Shown here: positions 33,426 to 53,239 of the stretch, piece by piece | Numbering within the stretch: the stretch's first letter is position 1 | How the letters are laid out: the number at the start of each line of letters is the position of its first letter | NCBI RefSeq assembly: GCF_900963305.1 | Contig: NC_042532.1 | Span: 13,747,207 to 13,811,206, forward strand | DNA from: Echeneis naucrates | Lineage: Eukaryota; Chordata; Actinopteri; Carangiformes; Echeneidae | DNA length: 64,000 nt | Direction of reading: 5' to 3' | Program-made: the position numbers and the translations under genes | The notes under the pieces: generated by a model | What the model was told of the DNA's origin: nothing | Databases searched by the model: none | What the model saw: only the letters and a program-made list of their open reading frames with translations

Positions 33426-36400
33426 TCAGTAGCCTCCGTGTTTCCTATCCAGAGCTGGCATATGGTAGGTCTTGAAAGCTGTGCGGTGTGACTCATCTCG
33501 AGGCTGCAGAGAGAGGAAACGCAGGCTGAATGCCAAATCAAAGCACTTGTTTGTCTCAATTAATATTCATTCATTTAGCTTTGAACAACACAGTGATGTG
33601 TCTTCTGATATTTAAAACAATCATGTCAGCTTTGTTTTGATGTGACTTCCAGGATGCCCAAATGTGAATGATTCAGAAAATGACAGCCCCGATGTCGTTG
33701 CTGCACTCCTGTGATTACCTTAGCCAAATGTGACTGGCACTTTTTTGTTGTGATAGCTGGCAGCGTGCCGCGGTGAGTGACAGTGAATGCAGGCATAGTG
33801 GAGACTGGGAAGGAGATCTGTGGTCCTCCTGGAACAACCATGTTGATTTTGTGCAGCTCTGTGGGATAATGAGGGACGTTCCGTCTCACGAGAGGCTCTG
33901 CTACATGCTTCACATTGTGCTGTGACAAAGAAAGTTTTGTGTGACAGGAGCTGTATTGGTATCAAGAGCTTTGGAGACTTCAACACAGAGCTCCATTTGG
34001 CTGGTAGAGTTTAGACTTACACGCATTAAAGGTGTTTGTCTGGTATGTCTTCCCCTCAGCTGTTTGCCAAGTCTGCTTGAGCGCCAGATGTGTTCTAAAG
34101 AACTGTGTGTCACACTACTCTCAACTCCATCCATAGTCCCTGAAGCTCTGTGCAGAGTATCAGCTTTCTTCTCTGCCAGCCTGGAAGAAAGAAAGCAAGA
34201 TTTCTCTTTGAATAGTACACTGCTTAGAAATAATGGACAGTGTATCATTTGTTTAGAATGTAACGGTCACTTGAAACCAAAATCAGCAGCCTAGTGAGGG
34301 TTACATTTACAATCATGGAGAAAATTAAGCAAAAAACTGAAATCACATGCTGATCCAACTTATGTGAACTGTATCACAGCAACTCATAATGTGTGTCCAC
34401 AGTGTCAATCACCAGCATCCCGACAAAACTCCGGCTACATGTGGCCAGACATTGTCCTGCACCAGGACAAACCCAAGGCCCACTGCTCCAGTGTCAGGTC
34501 AGGCCAGCCAGGTACCAAACAGCAGGCAGGGTCTCTGTGACCCTCGAAGGACATGCCTTCTCCGACCATTGTTGGCTCACTACCAAACTGGTTGGTAGCA
34601 TGATGGTCACCACATCTCCAGACTCTAACATCTATCTCAAATCTATAAATTGAAATGTATTCACAGTCACTTGTGCTTCCTAAAATGGTCTGATTGAGAC
34701 CCCTGAACTTTAACTGGCTCCCTGCTACAGTGTGATTATTAAGTGTTCCTTCTTTTTATGAGCAGCGTATATTAATTACCATATTTAAAATTACCTGATT
34801 TCCCTGAAGAATGTGTGACGCAGGGCTGTTTCTGCAGAGATGCGTTCATCAGGGTCATAGGCAAGCATCTGGTAGAGCAGTGACAGAGCTGGAGCTGGGC
34901 AGTTAGGGATTAATCGTGATATACCGGTGCCTTTTTTTGGAGGGAAGTTGAAATGCATTGCTCTAGACCTAGCAGATATATATAGACATAAATGTAAATA
35001 TGTGTTTTAATAAGTACACAAAAATGAGATGCTGCTGCAGCAACGTGACAAAAAATTTTTTAGTAGGAGCACCTACTGCTTGAACTTTTTGAGTAGACTT
35101 TGATCTGGTGTCCCCAACACATTGTGGATCTTCGTAACCTGGTCCAACTCATTTGATCCAGGAAAGAGGGGATTTAAACTGGAACACAAAGGTACAATAA
35201 TCTGGGTACCACATTAAAGCTATTTACATAGCATTTGGTGGTGGTTGTGTACAGAATTGGTAAAATGACAAAGACTAGAAACCTCTTGTCACCCACAGAC
35301 TCTTAAGTGAACTGTTTCAGTGCTACGGATGAAATGATGTGCCCTCTCCCTGCAGAGATACCTCATGATCTCATAGAAGACACAACCGGCACTCCAGATG
35401 TCCATCTTTAAGCTGTAATACCCGTCAGTCAGGAGACACTCTGGGGCTCTGTACCAGCGTGTGGAGATGTATTCTGTGTGCGGAGGCTTAGAGTACACAC
35501 TCCGACATGAGCCAAAGTCCCCAAGCTTCAGAACGTTTTGCTGCAATTTTTAAAAACAATTTTAAATTGTTTTAAATCTTTTATGATTCAAAGCCAAAGT
35601 GCCACTGCTGTATTTTTTTTTTTTTCTTGGACCAAATTTATGACAATTAGGCATCTCACCTTGATGAGAATGTTCTCTGGCTTCACATCTCTGTGAAAGA
35701 TGCCACAGCTGTGAAGAAAAACAATGAACTTCTTTAATTTTGATTTTATATATATATTTTTTTTAATGTTCATATGAATATATTTTCTCACCTACCTGTG
35801 CATATGTTCAAGTGACTTGCACAGCTGGTACATGTAGTGCCTCACTGTATGGTCAGGAAGTGGAATTTGTCTTCCTGCAAACGATGAAAAATATCAGCCC
35901 ATAATTTATCCAACGTTCTAGTTCATTCTTATAGTGATTAATTCTGTGCCTGTACTGTTATTCTTTCACAAATACCTTGTATTAACTCATAAATGTTCAT
36001 CTCCATCAGCTCACAAATCAAAGACACGGTTCCAGTTTCTTTGTCACTGAAACATTAAGTTAGAATAACAATACGTACCGCACCACAATATTTAAGTCGA
36101 GACAATGTGTAAAATAAGAGCCAACACTCCTATACTCACAAAATCAGTTCATGCAGTTGGATGATATTTGTGTGTGGGCTTAATCTTTTCATTGCTTGGA
36201 CCTCCCGCAGGTTGTTTGCCTGCTCCAGACTTTAAAACAGAGAAGAGATCAGAGATAATGTGGTATGCAGTAACAAGGAGTGTAATTGGTTTGGTGTCAG
36301 GCCATAGAATTCTCTATCACTGCTTCATTTTACAACAGCATCATGATGGCATAGTTTGTCGACAGATTAAGACTAAAGGCTGAGCACTAGAAACCACTGC

Positions 36401-38122
36401 TCCAACAAACAAACACTGCCATCCATTGTTGCCTCATCACAACAAGGCAGAATAGGTTGACTTATCATGTCAAGCTGTTGCCTCGAGTTTCAAGTTTCCC
36501 ACCTGAATAATGTGCACAGCTTTTGGAAAATCCTGTGTTTCTGAATACATACCTGTTAATTGTCTGCTTCATAGTTTTACATGCATAGAATTTTCCATCT
36601 TTAAGGCTCTGAGTTTTCATCACCTCTGAAAATGTGCCCTCGCCAATTTTCTTGATTACTTTGTAGCCTGCACAACAACAACAAAAAAAAAAAAAAGAAG
36701 GAAATTTTGCATTAACAAGTTTCATCAATATTAGTTTTGTGAATGTTGTGAATATAAGAAAAGCAGAAAAACAACTCTGCAAAGCCTATCAGGAAATCAT
36801 GTGCTCCAGAGACAGTCAAAACTGGAGCACACCCACTGGACATTAAAGCCCATGATAATTTCATTGGAATAGGGAATTGAGGTTGTCTGATTCACAGCTG
36901 AAAGTCCTACTTTCACATTGGGGTGTCAAGAAGATTATTTTCATTATTTCACAATTTTCTGGATTTGGGTAAAAAAAAAAAAGGTACAAAAAGAACTCAT
37001 GCCCATATAATTAAATGTTTTGTTTTCTTCCATTCCAAAACTTCAATCAAATTCAAAATCCAATTTGCTGAGAATGACTTTAAAGAAAACTGTCTTACTT
37101 TAGAACCAGGAATGAGAAAACTTGGGATCTGTTGGTTTTAACCCTTTATGGTACCTTGTTGCCCTCAGACAACGCACCCATTTTTAGCCTATCGCATCTC
37201 CCCAATGTATCCCTTGGCAGGATGCAATACTTTAAAATAGAAAGGAGATCCCAGGGAACCAATAACAATGCTTTCATTTTTCATATGACTTTCAGGGAGC
37301 CATGGTGAAGCCATGGTGAAACTTTTTCCATCAGGAAAAAAACATATGACAGTAATAAATGAATAAAGCTACATTTATGATCGTTCGATGCAATATATTT
37401 GCAAATTAAATAATGGGAAGTTCTTAAAATGCAACTGTTGTCCTGAGGCAACAATGTTAATTAGAATTCTGATTTCTAAAAGCATACCAGTCTTCATAAG
37501 TTTGTGTTGATATTGGCAATTTAATAAAGATAAATTTGATATTGACTGCAGTAAAGTCCATGCTATTACATCATTATTATGGTGCAATGACAACAAACCC
37601 ACCGCCTCTAAAAAAAAAAAATAAAAACACGTCAAACATTTTTTTTTCTAACTGGCATCATAATGTGTACCACAGAGGCTTCATTAAAAACAAACAAACA
37701 CTGAGATGGTTAATAAATGAAGTATCGTAATGGTTGCATGCTGTTCTCTTATAAATTCAGTCATTAAATACATGAGTGATTTTAGCATTTTAGCTGCAGG
37801 ATCGTTTTCGATCGATGAAACTAATGTTTGCAGATTTGATCTAAAGGCCTCAGGTCAGTGTCACCAAAGCCGCTTCAGACTCTCTCTAGATAAAAAAAAG
37901 GAGGATACCAAACTGAAAACCTCACTGTTTAGGACATTAGGGTCAAAATTATATTTGTTTTCGAGGCTCCTGTGGGAAGCTGTTAAAGGTGAAAACAAAC
38001 AAAACAAAACAAAAAAAAAAAAAAACAGCTAACGCAGAAAAGAAATGAAACACTTGTCAAGTCCCCTCTCGGCCGTTTGCTCTCTACTTACACTGCATTC
38101 CTTGTCTTTTTAGCCGCAGCAT
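33426..38122 (-). CDS. mok: MAPK/MAK/MRK overlapping kinase, 442 residues
   Basis: Ser/Thr kinase of the RCK (MAK/ICK/MOK) family, linked to cilia. Minus-strand exons: 38092-38122, 36553-36667, 36140-36229, 35976-36046, 35796-35874, 35660-35708, 35362-35540, 35077-35178, 34795-34968, 34021-34180, 33719-33919 and 33426-33503 (443 codons with stop). The glycine loop is IGEGTFSEV (residues 18-26), the catalytic lysine is in ACK (K41), the loop is HRDVKPEN (D136), then DFG (D153-G155), the TEY activation motif (167-169), RWYRAPE and [11 protein letters not shown]. All catalytic residues are present. The C-terminal tail is divergent and basic and ends LDRKHGGY, comparable to RKGGR in human. The start [10 protein letters not shown] is the first ATG in frame. 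The gene is convergent with wdr20, as in human. Confidence 0.93.
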
Positions 38123-38720
38123 GTGAGCCGAGCCTCCGCGATATCTGGACGGGACATTTTGAAAAAAACAAACCGATCTGAATATGAAGGCTTTGTCTTT
38201 TGAACGGATTTGCTCTCCAGCGGACACCAAACTCGCTTCACCAGCGTTAGCTTAGCCCCGGTAGCCAGCCCTGTTAGCTGACCGTTGCCTAGGTAACGGA
38301 GCACGCCTTCGCCCTCCGCCCTGACCTGAGGAGGAAACTGGAAACTCCGAGCCGAGTCCTCCTCTTTCATCCAAATATTAAAGCGCCACAGCGGGGCTGA
38401 ACACGCTCAGCCGTGCAAATAAATAAATAAATAAATAAATAAAAACGAAAATGCCAGCGGAGCAGAATTATTTGCAGCAGGCCCTAAATATTTGAAGCGA
38501 TGCTTTTATTGATGTCTCTTTCCCAGCCGGTGCCCGGTCGGGTCCTTACCTTCTTTCCAGAGGTGGCTGGAAACCGTTAGCTCGGACGCTTTCTCATTTG
38601 GCTGCGGATTGTTGTTCTTCGTGTCTACAACAGTTCCCCTGTTGGGTGGTGTTTTGCATGCATTTCGAAGGCTTGCCCTGTTTTTCACGCCGATCAGCCA
38701 GTTTGAGTAGTGCATCATGA
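38123..38720 (-). other. mok: mok 5' leader: likely noncoding exon and an upstream ORF
   Basis: A strong donor (GAAG|GTAAGG) at 38550 and a pyrimidine-rich acceptor ending CCGTCCAG before 38144 suggest a leader exon of roughly 38550-38720 joined to 38092-38144. In that transcript an ATG at 38716-38718 opens an ORF of about 67 codons. It runs over the mok ATG in another frame and stops a few bases inside mok. The exon boundaries are predictions from splice motifs only. Confidence 0.4.
38417..38443. repeat. (AAAT)n microsatellite
   Basis: About six AAAT units lie in the short intron proposed within the mok leader. This is a simple repeat with no other significance visible. Confidence 0.9.
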
Positions 38721-38883
38721 GTGCACTTTGACCGCCAAAGAGCCGACCATCAGCTTCGCGATGCCTATAAACAAGAGCACAGCTGCTGTGCCACTACATT
38801 CATGCTATAGCACAACGTTACCAGGCACCAGAGCATCCAATACACAATCAATCAATGCATTCTATTCGCACACAGCCTGTGTG

Positions 38884-38884
<1 letters not shown>

Positions 38885-38919
<35 letters not shown>
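38885..38919. repeat. (GT)n dinucleotide microsatellite in the mok-nemf promoter interval
   Basis: About 17 uninterrupted TG units lie between the divergent starts of mok (38122, leader near 38720) and nemf (39085). Alternating purine-pyrimidine runs of this length can adopt Z-DNA and are often polymorphic in length. The rest of 38720-39084 holds no gene. Confidence 0.95.
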
Positions 38920-38920
<1 letters not shown>

Positions 38921-39084
38921 GATAAGGCGTGGACCTGTCTATTTTGCTCCTCTTCGGCTTCTGTAGAGGCTTGTCATCACTGCGCATGTTCAGATGTTCC
39001 CTGCCGATGTTGCTCCAGAAATGTGAACGTTTACACCCAGATTGAATCTTAATTTTTGCATCTGAAAGAAACGTTTAAGGCACC

Positions 39085-47248
<8,164 letters not shown>

Positions 47249-48671
47249 CTGAAAAATACAGACCTGACAAAACTTGTGACATTTCATTGAAGCAGACAAG
47301 AACACTCTGATTCATTTCTCTGCCAACGCGGTCTGTTTCAAACAGGAAGGTTACAGTTTAAGATCGTATTTGAATAAGAATTCAATTTTTTACGAATGAT
47401 TGTATGTTCAAGAACAAAATTTTTGACATGTAAATTAACAAAGCTGAATATCAAAACACAACAATGTTTATTCTTTGAGTACAAAGTAACACTATGCATC
47501 AAATCCTACAATACAAAACATAAAAGGGAACATTGTGCAAACCAAGCAAATACAAAGCCTGACTGACAGGAGGCATTCCAGTGCAATGTGGCTGAACACC
47601 CACTATACTTATATTTTAAGTTATTAATTTAATAAAATTCCAACGCTATAAGAGCCATTCCTCACAATTATTAGGCTTTTAAAGCCAGTTTCTGAACATG
47701 AATTCACACGACTTCCCAAACATATAAATAACTATATACAAATGAAACCAAAAATCTATTTAGTACTTTTAGGTCTGTGGGAACTTAAGCAAACATTTGT
47801 ACCCAAAATTTCCCAAACAGCAGTTAAAGGAATCATCAAAGAATCAGAAAGTTTTAGGCTTGTACTGTGTACTTGTACTACTTAGTGTTAAGACAATAAA
47901 GACTTTTTCAAGTTGGTTTTTGAGAAAGACCAGCGAAAGTCATTATTTTAGCATCTGACTGGTGCATGAAGTCCTGCAACCTTTCCAGACTAGATTTACT
48001 CCTCACTGATCTCCACCATACAATGCAGCTTATTAGAGGATTCCTTAAGACAGCCCTTAGAAAGCTGTTGTTTTAGTGCTTCTGTCCATTTTGGATGTAC
48101 CAAATACTCCACTGGCTAGTACAAAAACACCTCCCCTGAAGCACATTCATTGCAGCTGTAGTTGCTAAAAGAACTGAGTAACCTTTGTAAAATAGTAGTA
48201 GGTATGCATTAATGTAAATCATTCTGTCATATTCATCTTTTTAGGGGGAGGGATGGCATTTCATCAGAAAAATTAAATTAAGGAAAAATAAAAAAACCCA
48301 AAACAAACAATGACAACTAATCCAAAAGTAGTGGCAGACTTCTGCTCTCTTGTATATGCTGTGCTAACATCATCACTGCTATTCTGCTGAAGGCTCACCT
48401 AGATTAATGATATACAGGACAATAGACAGAAGTTGATAAACGGCTTCATGGGTCGCTTGTGAAACTGAAAGTGCCAGCCAGGACCCATTGCCAATAAATC
48501 TACAGCTGTTGACTATTGCTTAAAGATTTTGCTTTATGTATGGAAGTGTCCAAACACACTGAACTAACGCTCTGTAAGAACTACCTGCTCTGAGAGAAAC
48601 AATCATCCCAGCCATACATACACATTGTCCCTGTAATCCTCTGAACTATAGACTGTTGGCTGCATCTCCAT
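47249..48671. other. Overlapping 3' UTRs of nemf (+) and klhdc2 (-)
   Basis: There is no coding exon on either strand. Plus-strand AATAAA signals lie at 47631-47636 and 47895-47900. A minus-strand signal (TTTATT, 47467-47472) lies beyond them, closer to the nemf stop. If these are used, the nemf and klhdc2 transcripts overlap tail to tail by at least about 160 nt. An earlier nemf end without a canonical hexamer cannot be excluded. Confidence 0.5.
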
Positions 48672-51600
48672 CTAGGAGCCCAGTGTGTTGACGCGTGACA
48701 TTCTCTGTTTGAGGCTGTACAAGACAGGTTTTGGCAAGCAGTCCCAATAACTAGACAAACGCTCCCTGTGCTGCAGAATGGCCTCCATGCAGAACCTGCA
48801 GGAAAGGTACAGGTACGTGTCAGCACAAAATGAAGAAACACTTTTAGCTGTAAGTATAAGATAAGTCCATATTGCACTATATTATTTTTGCTTCTAAACT
48901 CACTCACCGAACTAGTGATTTTGGTTGAACGTTGAAAATCAATAGCTCATTGGAGTGAGCCTGCCAAATAAAAACATTTAAATTCAGTAAAAAAGAAACA
49001 TTTAAATAAATTATGCTTTATGAAAGTTTCATGTATAGCTTACAGCTCTGTGATGAGACAACAGGTTGTTGGCACAACCGCCAAACACAAACACCTCCCC
49101 ATCAGGACCAGAGCACGCAGTGTGCCACAGCCTGAAATACACGAGCACAATGTCAAAAATTGTCTGCATTCCGCAAGTTCACATAGCATTTTCATCAACA
49201 CCCAGCCAGCAAATGGGTCATTTCTCTTAAGACTGATTAACAAGCAAATGTTGACGGAGGAGATTATCACCTGGGGCTCTGTGTGTAACTGTGTTTGAAA
49301 GGCTTCCACTCGTTTTTGCTTACACTGTACAACCAAGCATCACCTGCAAAAGACACGTGAGATCAGGCATCGTTTTGAGGTGACTGATTATATCCCTCCT
49401 CTGGTACCAAGTATCAACTCACTCAGCGTTTCTCTATCTGTGGTGAACCCTCCAAAGAGGAAGATGAGGTCTGATGACACAGGAGTAAAGGAATGCCAAG
49501 ACCGGCCCACAGGACACTGCTGGGGAACGCTCCTACAGGAAGAATCAGACGGGAGCATTTGAATGTCAGAAAGATAAGCGAGAACTGGATGATAGAGGTA
49601 CTGTGTTCATATAGACAAGTGGAAAGAAGATCGGATCACTTCTGGCTTATGTCCAATATTGTGCCTGGTTCCCCTGCAGCCATCCTGATTTTAAGAAGAT
49701 TTTTTTTTATTGTCCTCTCAGATTAACAGCTAAATTGTCAAGTTTAATATGTTGGGATAAACCCCTTCAAGCCATCATGTGGTTTGCTAGTGGAGCCAAT
49801 TATTCTTCGATAGAATCTGTGTTGAAATTCAGTCTTATTTACACAATTAAATCACACATAAAATGAAAGCTGAGCTGACGAGAATTTCCAAGAAATATCC
49901 TGACTCTCAGATGCCAGACACAAACCACAACATGAGCAAAGAAGAACAACACTCACATCTCATGCCACTCCCATGTGTCCAGATCAATGTAGTACAGGTC
50001 ATTCAGTCGATAGTTCTGTGGACCGATGGAAATTTCTTAGGAAATGGTGTCATGAGGCAGAATTTACCCACATTTGAATTTGCCACATCTGTAAAGCCAC
50101 AAAACCTGATCAGTTCATGATTATGAAAGAAGAGATTCTTACCTTGTATCTTCCCCCAAACACATAGCCTCTGTTGCCAACTGTGGCACAGGCATGAGCT
50201 GCTCTGGGTGATGGTGTGTTCCCCTAAAATAGGCCATACCAACAAAGAGAAGAAGAATCGTATCAAAGATATTTGACAGACTAGTAGGCTGAATAATAGA
50301 TTAAAAAGGTGGAGGCAGTTTGGCTCCCAGCATGTGTGTAGTGAAATTGGCATGTACTTACCGTGGTGATGGGCTGGCTCCATGTATATGTCTCCAGGTC
50401 CAGGATATGGATGTGATTGTTCCAGCCTCGCCCAGGGTTGTCCCACTGAGGAACATTAACACAATGGCATACATTTACATTTTAAGCCAACAAATTTTAC
50501 ACACAAAGTAAATATACCCGATACAAAACAAGTCAACAGGATGCAGCCATTTTTCCTTTTTAAAACCAACTATAAAGGACAATTTATTTCTTCTTTTATC
50601 GTGTGAAAAGGATCTTTGTCTACAAACCACAGGAGAGGATGACTCATCGTATTCAAACATTCCCTTGTGAGGTCCCTGTGCAGCGTAGCCATAACCCCCA
50701 AAGAATATTAATCTGTGAAAACAATTACAGTTAAAACTCACTTCCATGAAAACAATATGTGATTGCCTTTTTTAATTTTGGGCAGTAACTGTCTAAACTA
50801 TGGCAAGACATCTCAGAACATTTAGTGTTTATTTCTGCTACTTTGTGGCAAAAAGAATAATTTCTCATTTGAATAATACAATTGCAAACCTAACACATTT
50901 CATAATTACCCATGTAATTAAATAGGCAAACACTAACTGTGAATTTTAATATTATAATTTGAGGATCTGTTTATCACACTGATGTTTCACAATAAAATCG
51001 AGTTGGGGAACTTTAGTAATTCATCACCTGTTTTTCTGAACCCAGCAGCCTAACTTGTCCTTGGATGAAGGTGGGAGTCCTTTAAGATCAGTCATTTCCT
51101 CCCACACAAGGCTGGGAGCTCTCAGGGGCAAACGGTAGATCTAAAAATCATCGCACAGAATAAAGGAGCACAAAGATATTCAGCAGAAACAGATGGCTGG
51201 TATACCTCAAGGTCTGATGCGAAAACATTATGCTATCATTTGAAAATAACAGAGAATGTTAGGAAATTTGCTTTATATAACACAAACTGTACCCTGTTTG
51301 TATTTCCCCGGGCATGATGACCTCCAAAAAGGTAGAGGACTCCATCAACACAGACCCCACAGCTGCCTGACATAGACGTGTGTAGGTTACCTCCGGCTAC
51401 ATGCTTTGTCCTGTGAATTTGAGAAGTTTGAATATATGTCTATTTTATGTGTAAAATACCTGTAAACTAATTTAGTGCTAATAAGAATAATACAAATTCT
51501 CACCATACACCTGACTCCATATTGTATGTCCAGATTTCAGTTCTCGGCAAATACAAGTCCAAGAATCCATGGGTTTGAGCATTCTTGTACAGAGGAGGGA

Positions 51601-51946
51601 TCATATACATATAAATATATGTGGAAACACACATTGTAACAACTACAGTGTAGTTTTAAGACATAACAAAAAAAACCCTTACCTTGTATCCACCCCACAC
51701 ATACATGACATTTCTGTCAACAACTGCTATATGACCACTTCGCTCAGCTGGTGTGTCCAACTCAAAAGATTCAGATGCTTCGGTGTCTAAAGGCTGCTCG
51801 TCCTCCACCTCATCATCATCATCCATGTCATCGTTTACCATCCAAGCAAACAGTCTGTCATCTTCGTCTCTATCTGAGTCATTGTCCTCCTGTCTGGCTG
51901 GCCCTTCACCAATGTCCTCCTCCATGTCTGCCACCCTGTCAGCCAT
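48672..51946 (-). CDS. klhdc2: Kelch domain-containing protein 2, C-degron receptor, 443 residues
   Basis: Substrate receptor of a CUL2-elongin ubiquitin ligase that recognises C-terminal glycine degrons. Minus-strand exons: 51683-51946, 51504-51583, 51293-51410, 51028-51140, 50628-50712, 50362-50445, 50143-50223, 49957-50015, 49423-49532, 49271-49343, 49044-49131, 48908-48960 and 48672-48795. The N-terminus (MADRVADMEEDIG) is longer and more acidic than in human. Six kelch blades follow, with motifs such as PAERSGHIAVVD, MSGSCGVCVDGVLYLFGG and LIFFGGYGY. Pocket residues equivalent to human R236 and R241 (GGRYKNYRLND) and S269-W270 (VGRSWHS) are present. A cullin-box-like C-terminal helix ends LPKPVLYSLKQRM, and the chain ends Leu-Gly-Ser. 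Human KLHDC2 uses its own terminal Gly-Ser for self-inhibition. A 5' UTR intron (donor at 52589, acceptor before 51961) is likely. Confidence 0.94.
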
Positions 51947-52442
51947 GTCTCTCTGCTGTCCCTTGTCAAAGTAAGGAGAGAGAGAGAGAAAGCAGATAGA
52001 TGTGTGATGACTGGGTTGTTTTACTAGCTGATTGGTTTGTCCAGTTATCTAAAAATAAACCAACAGAAAACGAAAGAAAGTTTTTATTTTTATTTTCACT
52101 GGTTCAAAGAGAACCAAGTCATAGTTGTATGTCTTCGTATTCTGTGTGTGGATAGTTTTTTTTTTCCCTCCATGTACACCTTCAGCATTTTAGTCCACTT
52201 CACTTCGTCAGCTTTAATTCAGCAGCCTGAGGACAGCCACTCAACGTTAGCGTCTCCTTTAGCATGATAACCGTGACCTACTTTGCTAGCTTAAATATTT
52301 AGGTGACTGAATAACGCCAGTTATTAGCTTACCTTTTGCATAAGTACTTAAACACGACTATTACACATTCAATTAAAATAATTCGTCAACTCGTAGCATG
52401 CAAACCGACAGATGAGTTAACATGATAATGGCTGTTAGCCTC

Positions 52443-52455
52443 GGGGGGGGGGGGG
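52443..52455 (+). repeat. 13-base G homopolymer upstream of klhdc2
   Basis: An uninterrupted run of 13 guanines lies inside the predicted klhdc2 5' UTR intron. On the transcribed minus strand it is a C run. It is a simple repeat able to form quadruplex structures. Confidence 0.95.
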
Positions 52456-52589
52456 TGCACTTTACACTGAAAACTCTGAATCAGACGCAGTTAATGTCGT
52501 AAAATAACGCACGGCACGTTTGTGACTTAGCTGTCCTTTCTGCTCTTTCAGGCGGAGGGAAGCACAGTCACACCTGCCGCCGATTTACC

Positions 52590-52690
52590 TTGTCAGACGC
52601 TTGTTTTTCCTGTGAATTTCAAAAGCAGTACGCCATTTCTGTGAGGTCATCACAGCAGTCTGGGGGCACGACCGGAAGTGGACGGCTCCT
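52590..52690 (-). promoter_or_regulatory. klhdc2: klhdc2 core promoter region with ETS-type site
   Basis: CCGGAAGT at 52672-52679 matches the ETS/GABP consensus common in TATA-less promoters. It lies about 80 nt upstream of a predicted leader exon donor (52589). From 52690 to about 53060 I see no further feature before the pole2 3' end. Confidence 0.45.
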
Positions 52691-53078
52691 CACATCCGGT
52701 ATCTCCATAAGGTCGGCATAACAAATCAGAAATTAGGCACATGTAGCCATGTACACACACCCACGAACATACAGTTATTTGCTTTTATTTTTATGTAATT
52801 ATGTGATTGTTTTAAAAGCGTCAGCTCTATCGTTCTTTTAAAATAAGTCCAAGTCAACCAATATTTGGGTCGAAAACTTTCAAAATAAAGGTCTTCACGC
52901 TTCAATAACTTTGCAGCAGAGTTGTTTACCTGCACATACGAACACAATTGAACAAAACCTTCATTGAAGATGGTGTTATAGGTCTTCCGAGCTGATTTTT
53001 CAGAGATCTATAAAATTGTGTTTTCAAGGTAGACTTATCATACATACACAAAGATGTCAGAATATTCTAATAATAAAA

Positions 53079-53084
53079 TCTTTA
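53079..53084 (-). terminator. pole2: pole2 polyadenylation signal
   Basis: TTTATT on the plus strand reads AATAAA on the minus strand, 156 nt after the pole2 stop. It is the only canonical hexamer nearby, so a short 3' UTR is expected. The gap to the klhdc2 promoter region downstream is about 400 nt. Confidence 0.7.
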
Positions 53085-53239
53085 TTTTTCATAACTGAGC
53101 ATACATACAAAGTTAAAAAAAAAAAAAAAAAACACTGAAAAGAGATTGGTCAAAACTCCATTTTAAACATACAGTATAATACAAAGACAATGTACAAAAC
53201 AAGTAAAAACAAGTTGCACTTGTAAATCCACAGTATTCT

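Noticed and set aside
34389-34653. Plus-strand open frames of 69 and 86 codons
   Set aside because: They lie in a mok intron, have no splice context or homology, and show a composition expected by chance.
36497-36782. Minus-strand frame giving mok an upstream extension before the glycine loop
   Set aside because: The extra residues are intronic pyrimidine tract read as Phe/Cys runs. The acceptor before 36667 fits the phase of the 38092-38122 start exon.
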